From: Roseibium marinum
GTDB taxonomy: Bacteria > Pseudomonadota > Alphaproteobacteria > Rhizobiales > Stappiaceae
Reading direction: 5' to 3'
DNA: 64,000 nt
Assembly: GCF_002906165.1 (NCBI RefSeq)
Contig: NZ_PPCN01000007.1
Coordinates: 62,001 to 126,000, forward strand
Part shown: piece by piece, positions 1-9,012 of the stretch
Layout of the letters: each line of letters begins with the position of its first letter
Position numbering within the stretch: the first letter of the stretch is position 1
Notes under the pieces: generated by a model
What the model was told of the DNA's origin: nothing
Databases searched by the model: none
What the model saw: only the letters and a program-made list of their open reading frames with translations
Program-made: the position numbers and the translations under genes

Positions 1-202
1 CGCGACCGCTTCGCAGGTCGCGCTGGCGTGGGAACTGGCGAAAGGCTATGCGGCCATCCCCACCTCCTCCTCGCGGGAGCGCATTGCGAATAATTTCGCT
101 GCAGGGGACGTGACCCTGAGCGCTCAGGACATGACCGCGATCGAAGGCGTGAAGCAGATCGACAGGGCCATCGACCCGGCCTGGGGACCGGACTGGGACT
201 AG
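1..202 (+). CDS. Aldo/keto reductase, C-terminal fragment (cut by window start)
   Basis: The reading frame is open from base 2 and ends at TAG 200-202, giving the last 66 residues of a protein whose start lies outside the window. The fragment reads VALAWELAKGYAAIPTSS, then NNF, then a tail ending in AIDPAWGPDWD. This is the typical C-terminus of the 2,5-diketo-D-gluconate-reductase-like aldo/keto reductases, where the 'P(K/T)S' strand and following helix bind NADPH. The active-site Tyr and Lys are not in the window, so activity cannot be judged. It lies 97 bases upstream of a LacI-type regulator on the same strand, suggesting a shared catabolic locus. Confidence 0.8.
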   Translation, partial: ATASQVALAWELAKGYAAIPTSSSRERIANNFAAGDVTLSAQDMTAIEGVKQIDRAIDPAWGPDWD

Positions 203-219
203 ATCATTCTTCAGCAGAG

Positions 220-243
220 AGGGCAAAACTAGGCGGTTGCCCT
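220..243. terminator. Inverted repeat after the aldo/keto reductase (weak terminator or operator)
   Basis: AGGGCAA (220-226) and TTGCCCT (237-243) are perfect 7-base arms around a 10-base spacer, 17 bases after the reductase stop. There is no T-run behind the repeat, so it is a weak candidate terminator. It could instead be an operator for the LacI regulator that starts at 300. Confidence 0.3.
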
Positions 244-299
244 TCCCTTTGCCGGGTTGTATTAACGTTCGCCCTGAGACACGCGGAGAGAACAGGTTT

Positions 300-1337
300 A
301 TGCCAAAGTCGGGAGCAAGACTGAAAGACGTGGCGGAACTGACCGGTTTCTCCGTCAATACGGTCTCCCTTGCCCTGCGGGACAGCCCCCGCATACCGGA
401 CGAGACGCGCGACAGGATCAAGTCGGCGGCCGAGCAGCTCAACTACCTGCCCAATCAGGTCGCCAAATCCCTGGTGAGCAGGGAGACAAGAGCGATCGGC
501 CTCATCCTCACCGATATGCAGAACCCGATCCTGACGAATGTCGCCCAGTCCGTGGAACGCAAACTGGCGGCCCGTGGCTACACAACACTTTTCGCCACAT
601 CTAACAACAATCAGGAAGAAGAAGTCCGGATGATAGACACGTTCCGCGCGCGGCGCGCGGATGGCATGCTCATCTTCCCCTTCCGGCACGGCGACCTCGA
701 CCACATCCGCCGCCTGCGCAATCACAATTATCCCGTCGTGCTGCTCGTGGGCGAGCAGGGAGCCGGCATCGATGCCGTGTCGATGGATGAAAGAGCGGGC
801 GCCAGCAAGGCGACAGGCCACCTTCTGGCGACCGGCCACCGGCGTATCGCGTTGATTGACGGCGGCTCGTCGCTCGGAAATCCGGAAAAGATGGATGGAT
901 ACCGGGCGGCGCACCGGGCCGCGGGCGTTGCCGTCTGCGATGAGCTGCTGATCAACCCCACGGGACACTCGGTGGAGACCGGTTACTGGGCCATGGACCT
1001 GTTGGTCAAGTCAGGGCACGACTTCACGGCCGTATTCGCAACCAATGATTCCCTGGCGCTCGGGATCATCCGATATTGCAAGAAACACGCGATCAGGGTG
1101 CCCGAAGACCTGTCGGTGGTCGGGTTCGACAACACGGAATTCGGAGCGTTCGCCGAAACCGCGCTGACGACCGTAAGCTACGATGTCGAGCGCATCACGT
1201 CCCTGGCTGTCGACCGCGTTCTCGACCTGATTGCACACAAGACCGGTCTTCCCGATCCGCGCATCATACAGCTGGAGCCGGACCTTCTGGTCCGCGAAAG
1301 TTCCGCGCGGGCTGCATCCGCGAAGGAATTGCCTTAG
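300..1337 (+). CDS. LacI-family transcriptional regulator
   Basis: The 345-residue product has the full LacI architecture. A helix-turn-helix lies at about residues 8-27 (LKDVAELTGFSVNTVSLALR), a hinge helix around LNYLPNQVAKSL follows, and then comes a periplasmic-binding-protein-like effector domain starting at IGLILTDMQNP. The ATG at 300 is chosen because GGAGAG lies about 10 bases upstream; an earlier in-frame ATG at 237 would add 21 residues not found in the family. LacI regulators usually respond to sugars or their derivatives. Its neighbours are an aldo/keto reductase upstream and, convergently, a peptide-type ABC transporter operon, so it may control the reductase. The effector is unknown. 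Confidence 0.88.
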   Translation: MPKSGARLKDVAELTGFSVNTVSLALRDSPRIPDETRDRIKSAAEQLNYLPNQVAKSLVSRETRAIGLILTDMQNPILTNVAQSVERKLAARGYTTLFATSNNNQEEEVRMIDTFRARRADGMLIFPFRHGDLDHIRRLRNHNYPVVLLVGEQGAGIDAVSMDERAGASKATGHLLATGHRRIALIDGGSSLGNPEKMDGYRAAHRAAGVAVCDELLINPTGHSVETGYWAMDLLVKSGHDFTAVFATNDSLALGIIRYCKKHAIRVPEDLSVVGFDNTEFGAFAETALTTVSYDVERITSLAVDRVLDLIAHKTGLPDPRIIQLEPDLLVRESSARAASAKELP

Positions 1338-1359
1338 AAAACCGCCCCTCCCCTCAAAA

Positions 1360-1373
1360 CCGGCATATGCCGG
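1360..1373. terminator. Perfect 14-base palindrome between convergent genes
   Basis: CCGGCATATGCCGG lies in the 63-base gap between the ends of the LacI gene and the converging hydrolase gene. It can fold as a 5-base stem with an ATAT loop. There is no T-run, so termination is plausible only by position. Confidence 0.3.
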
Positions 1374-1400
1374 CCAGTGTTCCGCAGCTTGAGGAGTAAC

Positions 1401-2120
1401 TCAGGCGACCAGAGGCGCTTCCACGGACAGAAACCAGTCGTTCAGGCTCCGGAACACTTCATCGGGGCATTCCAGAGGCGGGCAGTGTCCGCAATTTTCG
1501 AATTCGAGATAGGTCGCAGACGGAACCAGCCGATGCATTTCCCTGGAATTTTCCGGTGGAATGATCTCATCGTTTTTGCCAACGGCGATCAGGACGGGAC
1601 AAGGGCAGCGGGCAAGATCCGGCCGCGAATCCGGTCTGGAAAGAATGGCTTCGGTCTGGCGCTCCAGAGCTGAAAAGCCAAGGGTCTCTGACGATTGCAC
1701 AATCGCCTCGACCAATGCGGGATCGGCGCCGTCAGGATCGAACAGGCACCGCTTCATGTTCTGGGTCTGATAGCTTCGCATGCCTTCCGAGCGGGCCACG
1801 CTCAGGGCTTCCGTCCGCCGCGGCCGTGAAAACGCCGACTCCGGCGCGGCGGTCGTCGCGATCAGCGTAAGGCTGAGCAATCGCTCCGGCCAGCGACGCA
1901 GGATTTCGAAGGCGACATAGCCACCCATGGACCAGCCGACCAGATGGAACCGGGGCGGAAGCTGGCCGATGATGCGTTCGCCCATGCCGAAGATGGTGTC
2001 TTCAAACTGATGGCCCCTGGGCACGGTGACGGGATACTGGCGCGCCAGCCTGCCGAGAAGATTGAGCCATGAAATTCCGTCAGCCTGCAGCCCGGGAATG
2101 AGAACAACGGAATTATTCAT
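1401..2120 (-). CDS. Alpha/beta-fold hydrolase at the end of the peptide-type ABC operon
   Basis: A 239-residue alpha/beta hydrolase with an N-terminal strand VVLIPGLQADG that forms the oxyanion region. The nucleophile elbow is GWSMGG, the acid strand is VLIAVGKNDEIIPPE with a catalytic Asp, and the catalytic His is in CGHCPPLE. No signal peptide is seen, so it should act in the cytoplasm. The ATG at 2120 overlaps the stop of the upstream ATPase gene by 8 bases, showing translational coupling; a longer frame to 2228 would run far into that gene. Its place as last gene of a transporter operon suggests that it cleaves the imported compound (an ester, lactone or amide). The substrate cannot be told from sequence. 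Confidence 0.85.
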   Translation of the reverse strand: MNNSVVLIPGLQADGISWLNLLGRLARQYPVTVPRGHQFEDTIFGMGERIIGQLPPRFHLVGWSMGGYVAFEILRRWPERLLSLTLIATTAAPESAFSRPRRTEALSVARSEGMRSYQTQNMKRCLFDPDGADPALVEAIVQSSETLGFSALERQTEAILSRPDSRPDLARCPCPVLIAVGKNDEIIPPENSREMHRLVPSATYLEFENCGHCPPLECPDEVFRSLNDWFLSVEAPLVA

Positions 2121-3111
2121 GCGGCGGACCCTTTTCAATTTCCGCATCGAGCCGAAGACAGGCCGCGCGGTGTTCGGCTCCCGGAGGTTGACTGGTCGGG
2201 ACTGTGTTTGCGCATTCCTCGATGGCAATCGGGCAGCGCGTTCGAAAATGACAGCCTGACGGTGGCGACAGGGGGCTCGGCAGCTCTCCCCGAACTTCCG
2301 GCTTTGCGTGCCGGGCCGATGGAAGCGGATGCGGCACCGAGCCGAGGAGCATCCGCGTGTAGGGATGTTTTGGATCGGAGAACAGCTTTTGCGTCGGGCC
2401 GATTTCCACGATCCTGCCGAGATACATCACCGCGGTGCGGTCAGCGATGTGATTGACCACGGACAGGTCGTGAGAAACGAACACCATGGCCAGGCCCATA
2501 CGCTCCTTGATATCGAGCAGAAGATTGAGGATCTGCGCCTGGATGGACACATCGAGCGCGGAAACCGGTTCGTCCGCGATCAGGACATCGGGTTCCGCCG
2601 CGATCGCTCTTGCAATGCCGACCCTCTGGCATTGCCCACCCGAAAGCTCATGAGGGAACCGGTCCAGATGGTGGCCCGACAGGCCCACCTGAGCGGCAAG
2701 GTCCTCGGTGCGACGCCCTATCGAAACCGCATCCAGGCGGGTGAAATTGGTCAGGGGTTCGCAGATGCTGGCTCGCGCCGTCATGCGCGGATTGAGCGAT
2801 GCCACAGGATCCTGAAAGATCATCTGAATGTGCCTGCGCCGGGACTTCAGCTCACTCGGGGCCAGTCCCGACCATGCGGCGCCGTTAAGCCGCACCGAAC
2901 CGCCGGTCGGGTGGTCCAGAGCCATCATGATACGGGCCAGGGTCGACTTGCCACAGCCGGATTCCCCCACCAGGCCCAGGGTCTCCCCGGCTCTCAGGGA
3001 AAGGTTGACCCGGTCGACCGCGCGCAAGTGATGGCGCGGACGGCCGCTGGCCAATTGGCCAACGGGAAAATCCCGCGAAACGCCGTCGATATCGAGAACC
3101 GCGTCGCTCAT
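2113..3111 (-). CDS. Peptide/nickel-type ABC transporter ATPase (DppF/OppF class)
   Basis: A 332-residue cytoplasmic ATPase with Walker [11 protein letters not shown]-loop [15 protein letters not shown], signature [14 protein letters not shown], Walker [13 protein letters not shown] and switch His in VFVSHD. The C-terminal extension has the oligopeptide/dipeptide ABC domain with Cys residues ([15 protein letters not shown]), typical of DppD/DppF and often metal- or cluster-binding. The start at 3111 overlaps the preceding ATPase stop as ATGA, so the two subunits are translationally coupled and should form the heterodimeric nucleotide-binding part of the transporter. The frame is open to 3267 upstream, but that stretch lies inside the neighbouring gene and lacks ABC sequence. 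Confidence 0.92.
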   Translation of the reverse strand: MSDAVLDIDGVSRDFPVGQLASGRPRHHLRAVDRVNLSLRAGETLGLVGESGCGKSTLARIMMALDHPTGGSVRLNGAAWSGLAPSELKSRRRHIQMIFQDPVASLNPRMTARASICEPLTNFTRLDAVSIGRRTEDLAAQVGLSGHHLDRFPHELSGGQCQRVGIARAIAAEPDVLIADEPVSALDVSIQAQILNLLLDIKERMGLAMVFVSHDLSVVNHIADRTAVMYLGRIVEIGPTQKLFSDPKHPYTRMLLGSVPHPLPSARHAKPEVRGELPSPLSPPSGCHFRTRCPIAIEECANTVPTSQPPGAEHRAACLRLDAEIEKGPPHE

Positions 3112-4133
3112 CTCCAGGCCCTCACGATGGAATTCTCCGCAAGTTCGGCAAAAACCGAGGCGTGCTCGAAACAACGGGTGGAATGCCCGCTTCCCAGATC
3201 CGAGGGCTGCGGCACCTCCCGACGGCATCTGGAACCGGCGAAAGCGCAGCGTGGCGCGAACGCGCAATGGTCCGCTGCGCGCGCCAGCCGGGGAACACTG
3301 CCGGGAATTTCCTGAAGACGCCCCTGATGGACCTGACCGTCTGACGGCAGGGAGCGCATGAGGCCGGCCGTATAGCCGTGCGAGGGGCGGCGGAAAACCG
3401 CCTCGACAGGACCGTCTTCCACAATGCGACCTGCATACATCACGGCCACCCGGTCCGCGGCTGCCGCCACGACCCCCAGATCGTGCGTAATCAGGACGAC
3501 GCTCATGCCGAGATCGGTGCGCAGCTCATCGATAAGCGCCATGATCTGCGCCTGTACGGTGACATCGAGCGCGGTGGTCGGTTCGTCCGCAATCAGGAGT
3601 TCGGGTTCGCAGACCAGCGCCATGGCGATCATTACCCTTTGCCGCATTCCACCGGAAAGTTCATGCGGATAGGAGGCCAACCGTCGGGCCGGATCGGGAA
3701 TGCGGACGAGATCCAGCATCCGCAAGGCCTGTTGCCGTGCCTGTTTCCAGCTGACACCCCTGTGCCGGCGGACGACTTCCCCGATCTGGAATCCAACGGT
3801 GTGAACAGGATTGAGCGACGTCATCGGGTCCTGGAAGATCATACCGATCCTGTTGCCGCGGATTTTGCGCAGCGCGCGCTGCGAGGCTCCTGCGAGATCC
3901 ATGTCCCCCAACCGGATGTCGCTTGCGCTAATATGGGCGACGCGTTTTGGCAGCAGTCCCAGGATAGCCATCATCGCGGCGCTCTTCCCGCATCCGGATT
4001 CGCCGACAAGCGAGAGAATTTCACCCTGTTTCACGCTCAAGCTGACATTGTCGAGGGCTTGAAGCGCGGTTTTGCCGCGTCCGAATGTAAGACTGAGATT
4101 GCTGACCGTCAGAACGGTATCGGAAGTCCTCAT
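3108..4133 (-). CDS. Peptide/nickel-type ABC transporter ATPase (DppD/OppD class)
   Basis: A 341-residue ATPase with Walker [11 protein letters not shown]-loop [15 protein letters not shown], signature [15 protein letters not shown], Walker [13 protein letters not shown] and switch His in VLITHD. A C-terminal oligopeptide-ABC Cys motif is present ([15 protein letters not shown]). It is the first of two ATPases of the operon and begins one base after the upstream permease stop. The Ala after GKS in place of the usual Thr in Walker A is common in OppD/DppD proteins. Together with the next gene it powers import through the two permeases at 4135-5977. Confidence 0.92.
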   Translation of the reverse strand: MRTSDTVLTVSNLSLTFGRGKTALQALDNVSLSVKQGEILSLVGESGCGKSAAMMAILGLLPKRVAHISASDIRLGDMDLAGASQRALRKIRGNRIGMIFQDPMTSLNPVHTVGFQIGEVVRRHRGVSWKQARQQALRMLDLVRIPDPARRLASYPHELSGGMRQRVMIAMALVCEPELLIADEPTTALDVTVQAQIMALIDELRTDLGMSVVLITHDLGVVAAAADRVAVMYAGRIVEDGPVEAVFRRPSHGYTAGLMRSLPSDGQVHQGRLQEIPGSVPRLARAADHCAFAPRCAFAGSRCRREVPQPSDLGSGHSTRCFEHASVFAELAENSIVRAWR

Positions 4134-4134
4134 G

Positions 4135-5034
4135 TCAGATGCTCCGTGCCATTTTGCGGGGATCGAGCGCATCCGACAGCCTGTCTCCCAGAACATTTGT
4201 CACCAGCACAAGAAGCGACAGAAGCGCACCCGGATAGACCATCAGCATTGGATAGAATTGAAAGAACTTGCGCGCATCGGCCATCATCCCGCCCCAACTC
4301 GGAATGTCGGGAGGAGTTCCAACACCCAGAAAACTCAGCACCGCGGAGGCGATAATCGCCGAGGCCGCCGCATAGGTTGCCTGCACGATCACCGGCGCGA
4401 TTGTGTTGGGAAGGATATGTTTCGTAACCAGCTTCAACCCGCCCGTCCCGACCGAAACGGCCGCGTCGACATAGGGCTGTTCGCGCACAGACAGAACCAC
4501 GGAGCGCACCAGCCGCACCATGCGCGGAATTTCCGGAATGGAAATCGCGATGATCAATGTCGTCAGTCCCGGCTGCAGCAATGCCGCGAGCGCGATGGCG
4601 AGCAAAACCGCGGGAATGGCCATCATCGCGTCGATGACCCGCATGACAAGTGCCCCGCCCAGCCGGTTCATCCCGGCGAATATCCCGATGGCGACACCGG
4701 GAATGGCAGACAGAATGGCGACGGACACACCGACGGTCAGCGACATGCGCGCACCGTTCATCGCCCGGGCGAAGACATCCCGGCCAAGGTGATCCGTCCC
4801 CCAGAACGCCTCGAAGGACGGGGGCCGGAGGCGTAGCGCGGGATTGATGGCAAGCGGATCGCCGGCCAGCAAAGGAGCAAGGGCCGCCATTGCGAGAAAG
4901 CCGAGCAGGATCAGGGAACAGATAATGGTCCACGGCTCGCGGGCCGCCTCCATCAGGGCTTCCAGCGTCGGATTGCGGCGTTCGGGAACCGGTGCGCTGG
5001 CGTTCAATCGGATTTGTGAATCGCTCACGGCCAT
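4135..5034 (-). CDS. Peptide/nickel-type ABC transporter permease (DppC class)
   Basis: A 299-residue inner-membrane permease. The short cytoplasmic N-terminus is followed by a first helix (IICSLILLGFLAMAALAPLL), the DppC-type periplasmic segment (FWGTDHLGRDVFARAMNGARMSL), and further helices. The EAA-type coupling loop lies around YVDAAVSVGTGGLKLVTKHILPN. The length fits the DppC/OppC family (about 280-310). It begins two bases after the DppB-type gene ends, so the subunits are co-translated. It pairs with that protein to form the channel. Confidence 0.92.
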   Translation of the reverse strand: MAVSDSQIRLNASAPVPERRNPTLEALMEAAREPWTIICSLILLGFLAMAALAPLLAGDPLAINPALRLRPPSFEAFWGTDHLGRDVFARAMNGARMSLTVGVSVAILSAIPGVAIGIFAGMNRLGGALVMRVIDAMMAIPAVLLAIALAALLQPGLTTLIIAISIPEIPRMVRLVRSVVLSVREQPYVDAAVSVGTGGLKLVTKHILPNTIAPVIVQATYAAASAIIASAVLSFLGVGTPPDIPSWGGMMADARKFFQFYPMLMVYPGALLSLLVLVTNVLGDRLSDALDPRKMARSI

Positions 5035-5035
5035 C

Positions 5036-5977
5036 TCAGCCCCTTATCCGCGGATCGATATAGGCATAACTCAGATCGACAAGCAGGTTGATGAAGATGA
5101 GAGCTACAGAGAAGAACAGGATGACCCCCTGGATCACCGGATAGTCGCGCCGTGTTACCGCATCGACGGTCAGCCGCCCGATGCCGGGTATGTTGAAGAC
5201 GGATTCCGTCACCACCACGCCGCCGATCAAGGTCGCAAAACCGATGCCGATGACGGTGATGACAGGAACGCCCACGCTCCTGAGTGCATGAACGAACAGA
5301 ATCCGCGGCGCGCCAAGCCCCTTGGCATGCGCCGTGCGGATGTAGTTTTCACCTAGCGCTTCCAGAACTGAGGCGCGGGTAACCCGGGCGATCAAGGCCG
5401 AGAAGACGAAAGCCAGGGCGATTGCGGGAAGCGTGACGCTGTTGAGGGTCGCCATCCAGCCGTCGGCGAGCCATTTGTAGCCCTGCACCGGGAAAAGCCG
5501 CAGCTTCACGGCAAAGAAATACACCAGAAGATAGGCGATCACGAAGACCGGTATGGAAAACCCGGCGACGGCGATCCCCATCGATATGCGGTCGATAATG
5601 CTGTTCGCCTTCCAGGCGGAGACGGCACCGAGCGGGACCGCGACCAGCACGGTCAGAACGAGCGTGACGAAACTGAGGACCAGTGTCGGCTCGACCCTTT
5701 GCGCGATCAGTTGCGTCACCGGTTTGCCGGAATAGATGGACTTGCCGAGATCAAGCCTCAAGGCATCGCCGAGCCAGAGCCCGAACTGCTGCACAAGCGG
5801 AAGGTCCAGATGAAGCCGTGTCCTGATTTCGGCGACCTGGGACGGCGTGGCATTGTCCCCGGCCAGCAAAATAGCCGGGTCTCCCGGCGTGATGTGAGCC
5901 AGGGAAAATATGAACACTGAAACCAGCAGAAGCGTGGGTATGCCTGCCAGAATACGGGCGGCAGCGTAGCGGATCAT
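5036..5977 (-). CDS. Peptide/nickel-type ABC transporter permease (DppB class)
   Basis: A 313-residue permease with an N-terminal membrane anchor (ILAGIPTLLLVSVFIFSLAH), the DppB-typical periplasmic stretch HITPGDPAILLAG, and five more predicted helices. The EAA loop is around YIRTAHAKGLGAPRILFVHAL. The C-terminus (DLSYAYIDPRIRG) is a hallmark of DppB proteins. The start at 5977 is supported by AGGAATTG upstream; the open frame extends to 6085 but with no membrane-protein character. It is separated from the binding-protein gene by about 194 bases that contain a strong hairpin. Confidence 0.92.
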   Translation of the reverse strand: MIRYAAARILAGIPTLLLVSVFIFSLAHITPGDPAILLAGDNATPSQVAEIRTRLHLDLPLVQQFGLWLGDALRLDLGKSIYSGKPVTQLIAQRVEPTLVLSFVTLVLTVLVAVPLGAVSAWKANSIIDRISMGIAVAGFSIPVFVIAYLLVYFFAVKLRLFPVQGYKWLADGWMATLNSVTLPAIALAFVFSALIARVTRASVLEALGENYIRTAHAKGLGAPRILFVHALRSVGVPVITVIGIGFATLIGGVVVTESVFNIPGIGRLTVDAVTRRDYPVIQGVILFFSVALIFINLLVDLSYAYIDPRIRG

Positions 5978-6138
5978 CAATTCAATTCCTGAATGGAACC
6001 CAAGACCAACCTGAATTTGCAGGCCAGATTTTACAGGCCTGATTTTACAGGAAAGCGTTTGAAAGCAGAAAAGTGGACTTGCCATATCGTGTATTGGCGT
6101 CTTTTCGGCGGTCGATTGAACGCGGGAAGAAGTTGCAC

Positions 6139-6165
6139 GGACCGCGGCGGCTGGCGCCGCGGTCC
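6139..6165 (-). promoter_or_regulatory. GC-rich stem-loop between the binding protein and permease genes
   Basis: GGACCGCGGC (6139-6148) and GCCGCGGTCC (6156-6165) form a perfect 10-base stem with a 7-base loop, 6 bases after the stop of the solute-binding protein gene on the minus strand. No T-run follows. Hairpins in this position usually protect the binding-protein mRNA from 3' decay or partly terminate transcription, so that binding protein outnumbers permease. That role is inferred. Confidence 0.6.
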
Positions 6166-6171
6166 GGCAGC

Positions 6172-7746
6172 CTAGTTCGTCCGTTCGAGATTCCAGAAGA
6201 ACGGAACCGGGCCGTCGATATAGCCCTTCAGATCCGTTGCAAGACCGACGGACGGAAAGGCCTGGCCGAGCGGAACATAGCTGACGAGATCATGGGTGAT
6301 CTCCTGCATCTCGGTCGCCAGCTTCTTGCGGTCATCCTCGCTCGTCGCGACAGCGAACTGTTTGCGCAGATCCTGCAGGCGTTCCGAACAGGCCCAGCCA
6401 AACCAGGAGTTGTCGCAATCCCCGGACACATAGACATTCGTCATCGGATTGGACTGGTCGACGAACCCCCAACCGGTGAAGAAAACATTCCAGCCGCCAT
6501 TTTCGACCGGTTCCTTGCTTGCCCGCCGGGTCGCGACGGTCGCCCAGTCGGTCGGCTGCACATCGACGTTGAAACCAGCCTCTTTCAGCATCGGCGCCAG
6601 GACCGAATAGAAATTGTCCTGTGAGGCAATGTCGGTGACATGCATGATCAGCACCGGCGTGCCGTCATAACCGGCTTCTTCGAGAAGTTTTTTGGCCGCC
6701 TCCGGATCACGCTTCAGCACCCGGTCGGTGTTGATATCGCTCGCGTAAGGCGTGTCGCAGAAAAACACCGCCGCGCATTCCAGATAACTGTCGGTGACAT
6801 CACCGAAAGCGGCCTGAAGAAACGGCGTCTGCTCGACAGCGAGCTGCAGGGCATGCCGGATCTTGGGATTGTCGAATGGCGGGTTGAGATGGTTCACGAC
6901 GAGCTGAGCGGAATTGCCGGATTGGCGCGCAGCGACGGTTTTCGCGGTTTCCACACCGTCGAAGAACATCAGCATGTCCGCCGGAACTTCCTCGATCCAG
7001 TCGATTTCACCGGCGATCAGCGCATTGATGGCGGTCGCGGTATCCGGGATATACTGGATCTCCACCTTGTCGAAATGAGCGACCTTGCCGCCGGCTGCGA
7101 GGCTGGCCGGTTCACTGCGAGGTACATAGTCGTCGAATTTTTTAAAGACGACGATGCTTCCCGGGACCCACTCGTCCGGCAGCAGCTTGTAGGGGCCGGA
7201 ACCGATCGGTTCGGTGACCGCTTCACTCGCCGGTTTGGCGGCCTGCTCTGCCGGCATGATGACCGGAACGTTGGACGAGATCTTGCCGAGCGCGTCGAGA
7301 ACCAGCCCCCAGGGCTCGTTGAGCGTAAGAACGACCGTCTTGTCGTCCGCCGCTTCCAGGCTCGCCGTCTTGGAGAACAGGATTTTGCCGAGACCGTCCA
7401 CGCTCCCCCAGCGCTTGAGCGAAGCGACAGCATCCTCGGCGGTTACCGGCGAACCATCGTGAAACTTGAGGCCGTCGCGAAGCGTGATCGTGTAGACGAG
7501 CCCGTCGTCCGAGACGACCGCACCCTCGGCCATCTGCGGTTGGACCTTGTAGTTCTCATCCATCGCAAACAGCGTATCGAACATCAGATACGAGGCATTG
7601 CGAATGGTGAAATTGGTCGTTGAGATCGGGTCGAGAACATTGACGTCGCCATTCATGCGAAGGCGTAACGTTTCTTCGGCCGATGCGGCCTGGGCAGTAA
7701 CCAAAAGCACTGCAAGTCCGAAAGCACGGAATAGATGTCGCGGCAC
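6172..7746 (-). CDS. ABC transporter solute-binding protein, family 5 (peptide/nickel/oligosaccharide type)
   Basis: A 524-residue periplasmic protein. The GTG at 7746 is preferred because GGAGG lies 8 bases upstream and because it places the signal peptide (HLFRAFGLAVLLVTAQAASA, cleaved before EETLRLR) at the N-terminus; an ATG at 7773 would add 9 residues. The family-5 signature is present: ETLRLRMNGDVNVLDPISTTN, then LFAMDENYKVQPQMAEG and YTITLRDGLKFHDGSPVTAEDAVASLKRW. It captures the substrate for the adjacent permeases and ATPases. Family 5 includes binders of peptides, nickel, opines and oligosaccharides. The divergent LacI regulator makes a sugar-like or opine-like ligand reasonable, but the ligand is not readable from sequence. 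Confidence 0.92.
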   Translation of the reverse strand: MPRHLFRAFGLAVLLVTAQAASAEETLRLRMNGDVNVLDPISTTNFTIRNASYLMFDTLFAMDENYKVQPQMAEGAVVSDDGLVYTITLRDGLKFHDGSPVTAEDAVASLKRWGSVDGLGKILFSKTASLEAADDKTVVLTLNEPWGLVLDALGKISSNVPVIMPAEQAAKPASEAVTEPIGSGPYKLLPDEWVPGSIVVFKKFDDYVPRSEPASLAAGGKVAHFDKVEIQYIPDTATAINALIAGEIDWIEEVPADMLMFFDGVETAKTVAARQSGNSAQLVVNHLNPPFDNPKIRHALQLAVEQTPFLQAAFGDVTDSYLECAAVFFCDTPYASDINTDRVLKRDPEAAKKLLEEAGYDGTPVLIMHVTDIASQDNFYSVLAPMLKEAGFNVDVQPTDWATVATRRASKEPVENGGWNVFFTGWGFVDQSNPMTNVYVSGDCDNSWFGWACSERLQDLRKQFAVATSEDDRKKLATEMQEITHDLVSYVPLGQAFPSVGLATDLKGYIDGPVPFFWNLERTN

Positions 7747-7842
7747 TTCACTATCCTCCCTGAAAGTGTCCACAAATCGTTTCGTGCAAGCTCCTCCCCC
7801 GGTTCAATTGACTAAATCATGCCGGTTTGTCGGAAACACGAA

Positions 7843-7952
7843 ACGTTACGCATGATACCGCGCTCTGAAACAAATGCAACTGCTTTTCCGGCGACAATCC
7901 TTGATAAATCCGTTAGTTTGGGAAAAATAAGAACGCGAACCGTTACGCGTAA
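7843..7952. promoter_or_regulatory. Candidate LacI-type operators in the divergent region
   Basis: The 225-base gap between the binding-protein gene and the divergent LacI gene has a perfect palindrome, TTACGCGTAA (7943-7952), 19 bases before the LacI start. A related copy, CGTTACGCATGA, lies about 100 bases away (7844-7855), sharing CGTTACGC. A palindrome with a central CG is typical of LacI-family sites. A dimer or tetramer bridging the two could repress both genes. This is inferred from sequence only. Confidence 0.5.
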
Positions 7953-7971
7953 ACACTATAAAAGAGAGAAA

Positions 7972-8982
7972 ATGGCCACCATCCGCGACGTCGCGCGCCT
8001 TGCAAACGTTTCCCCGACCACAGTGTCCGCGACCCTCACCGGCTCCGCTCCGGTCAGCGAGGAACTCAAGAAGCGGGTCTGGGAGGCTGTCAAGAAGGCC
8101 AACTACCGTCCGGACCCCTTCGCGCGCAATCTGCGCATGGGTGTCTCGACGACCATCGGATTCGTCGCGCCGGACATCGCCGCGCCATGGGTCTCCCACC
8201 TCGCCAAGGCCGTTCAACGGTCGGTCGCGGACCGGGGATACAACATGCTGCTGGCCAGCAATGAAGACGACCCCGAACGCGAAATGGCGGATATTGCGCT
8301 TATGATCAGCCATCGTGTCGCCGGACTGATCATTGCCCCGACAAGCCTTGGCGAGGGTTATGCGGAGCGTTTCGCCACCGCCGTTTCCTGTCCCGCCGTG
8401 CTCGTCGACCGTGTCGTGGCGCCGGAGAAGTTCGATGCGGTCGCCGACGACAACGAACTGGGCGGCACGCTGGTGGCCGAATATCTTCTGCGCCTCGGCC
8501 ACCAGCGCGCGGCCATGCTCGTCGGACGTCCGGGCATCTCGGCTTCCTATGAACGCTTCGACGCCGTGAAGGCCGCCTATGCGAAAGCCGGCCATCCCAT
8601 GGACGACCGGTTCGTCTGCCATGCGGTGCATACGGCGGATATCGCCTATTCCCAGGTTCAGCGGCTGATGTCGCAGCCCGAACGGCCAACCGTGATTATC
8701 TGCATTTCCAATCCCCAGGTGCAGGGAACGATGGCCGGTTTGAAAAACATGGGTCTGCGGGTGCCGGACGACGTTTCCGTCATCAGTTTCGACGGCTTCA
8801 ATCCGACGGAAGGCTGGGACCCGTCGATCACCTGCCTTGTGCAGGATACGGCAACGCTCAGCAACATTGCGGTCGACCGCCTGCTTGCGCGCATGGATGA
8901 CAAGGAAGGTCTTGAAAGCGAGGTTTTCCGCATCCGGCCGCGCATGAGAATCGGAACATCCTGCGCGCCTCCGACAGCTTGA
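7972..8982 (+). CDS. LacI-family transcriptional regulator, divergent to the peptide-type ABC operon
   Basis: A 336-residue regulator. The N-terminal HTH reads ATIRDVARLANVSPTTVSAT (residues 2-21), the hinge region YRPDPFARNLR, and the effector domain starts at IGFVAPDIAAPW. The ATG at 7972 follows a purine-rich AAGAGAGAAA and places the HTH right at the N-terminus; an upstream in-frame ATG at 7819 would add 51 residues not expected in the family. It is transcribed away from the binding-protein gene, and a TTACGCGTAA palindrome lies just upstream of its start. It most likely represses the ABC operon and itself, released by the transported ligand or a product of the operon's hydrolase. Confidence 0.9.
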   Translation: MATIRDVARLANVSPTTVSATLTGSAPVSEELKKRVWEAVKKANYRPDPFARNLRMGVSTTIGFVAPDIAAPWVSHLAKAVQRSVADRGYNMLLASNEDDPEREMADIALMISHRVAGLIIAPTSLGEGYAERFATAVSCPAVLVDRVVAPEKFDAVADDNELGGTLVAEYLLRLGHQRAAMLVGRPGISASYERFDAVKAAYAKAGHPMDDRFVCHAVHTADIAYSQVQRLMSQPERPTVIICISNPQVQGTMAGLKNMGLRVPDDVSVISFDGFNPTEGWDPSITCLVQDTATLSNIAVDRLLARMDDKEGLESEVFRIRPRMRIGTSCAPPTA

Positions 8983-8991
8983 CGAACCCGT

Positions 8992-9005
8992 CGAGCCTTG
9001 GCTCG
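8992..9005. terminator. Short inverted repeat between convergent genes
   Basis: CGAGC (8992-8996), CTTG loop and GCTCG (9001-9005) lie in the 30-base gap between the LacI gene and the converging sugar-ABC ATPase gene. The stem is short and has no clear T-run; it is a weak bidirectional terminator candidate. Confidence 0.3.
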
Positions 9006-9012
9006 TAATACG

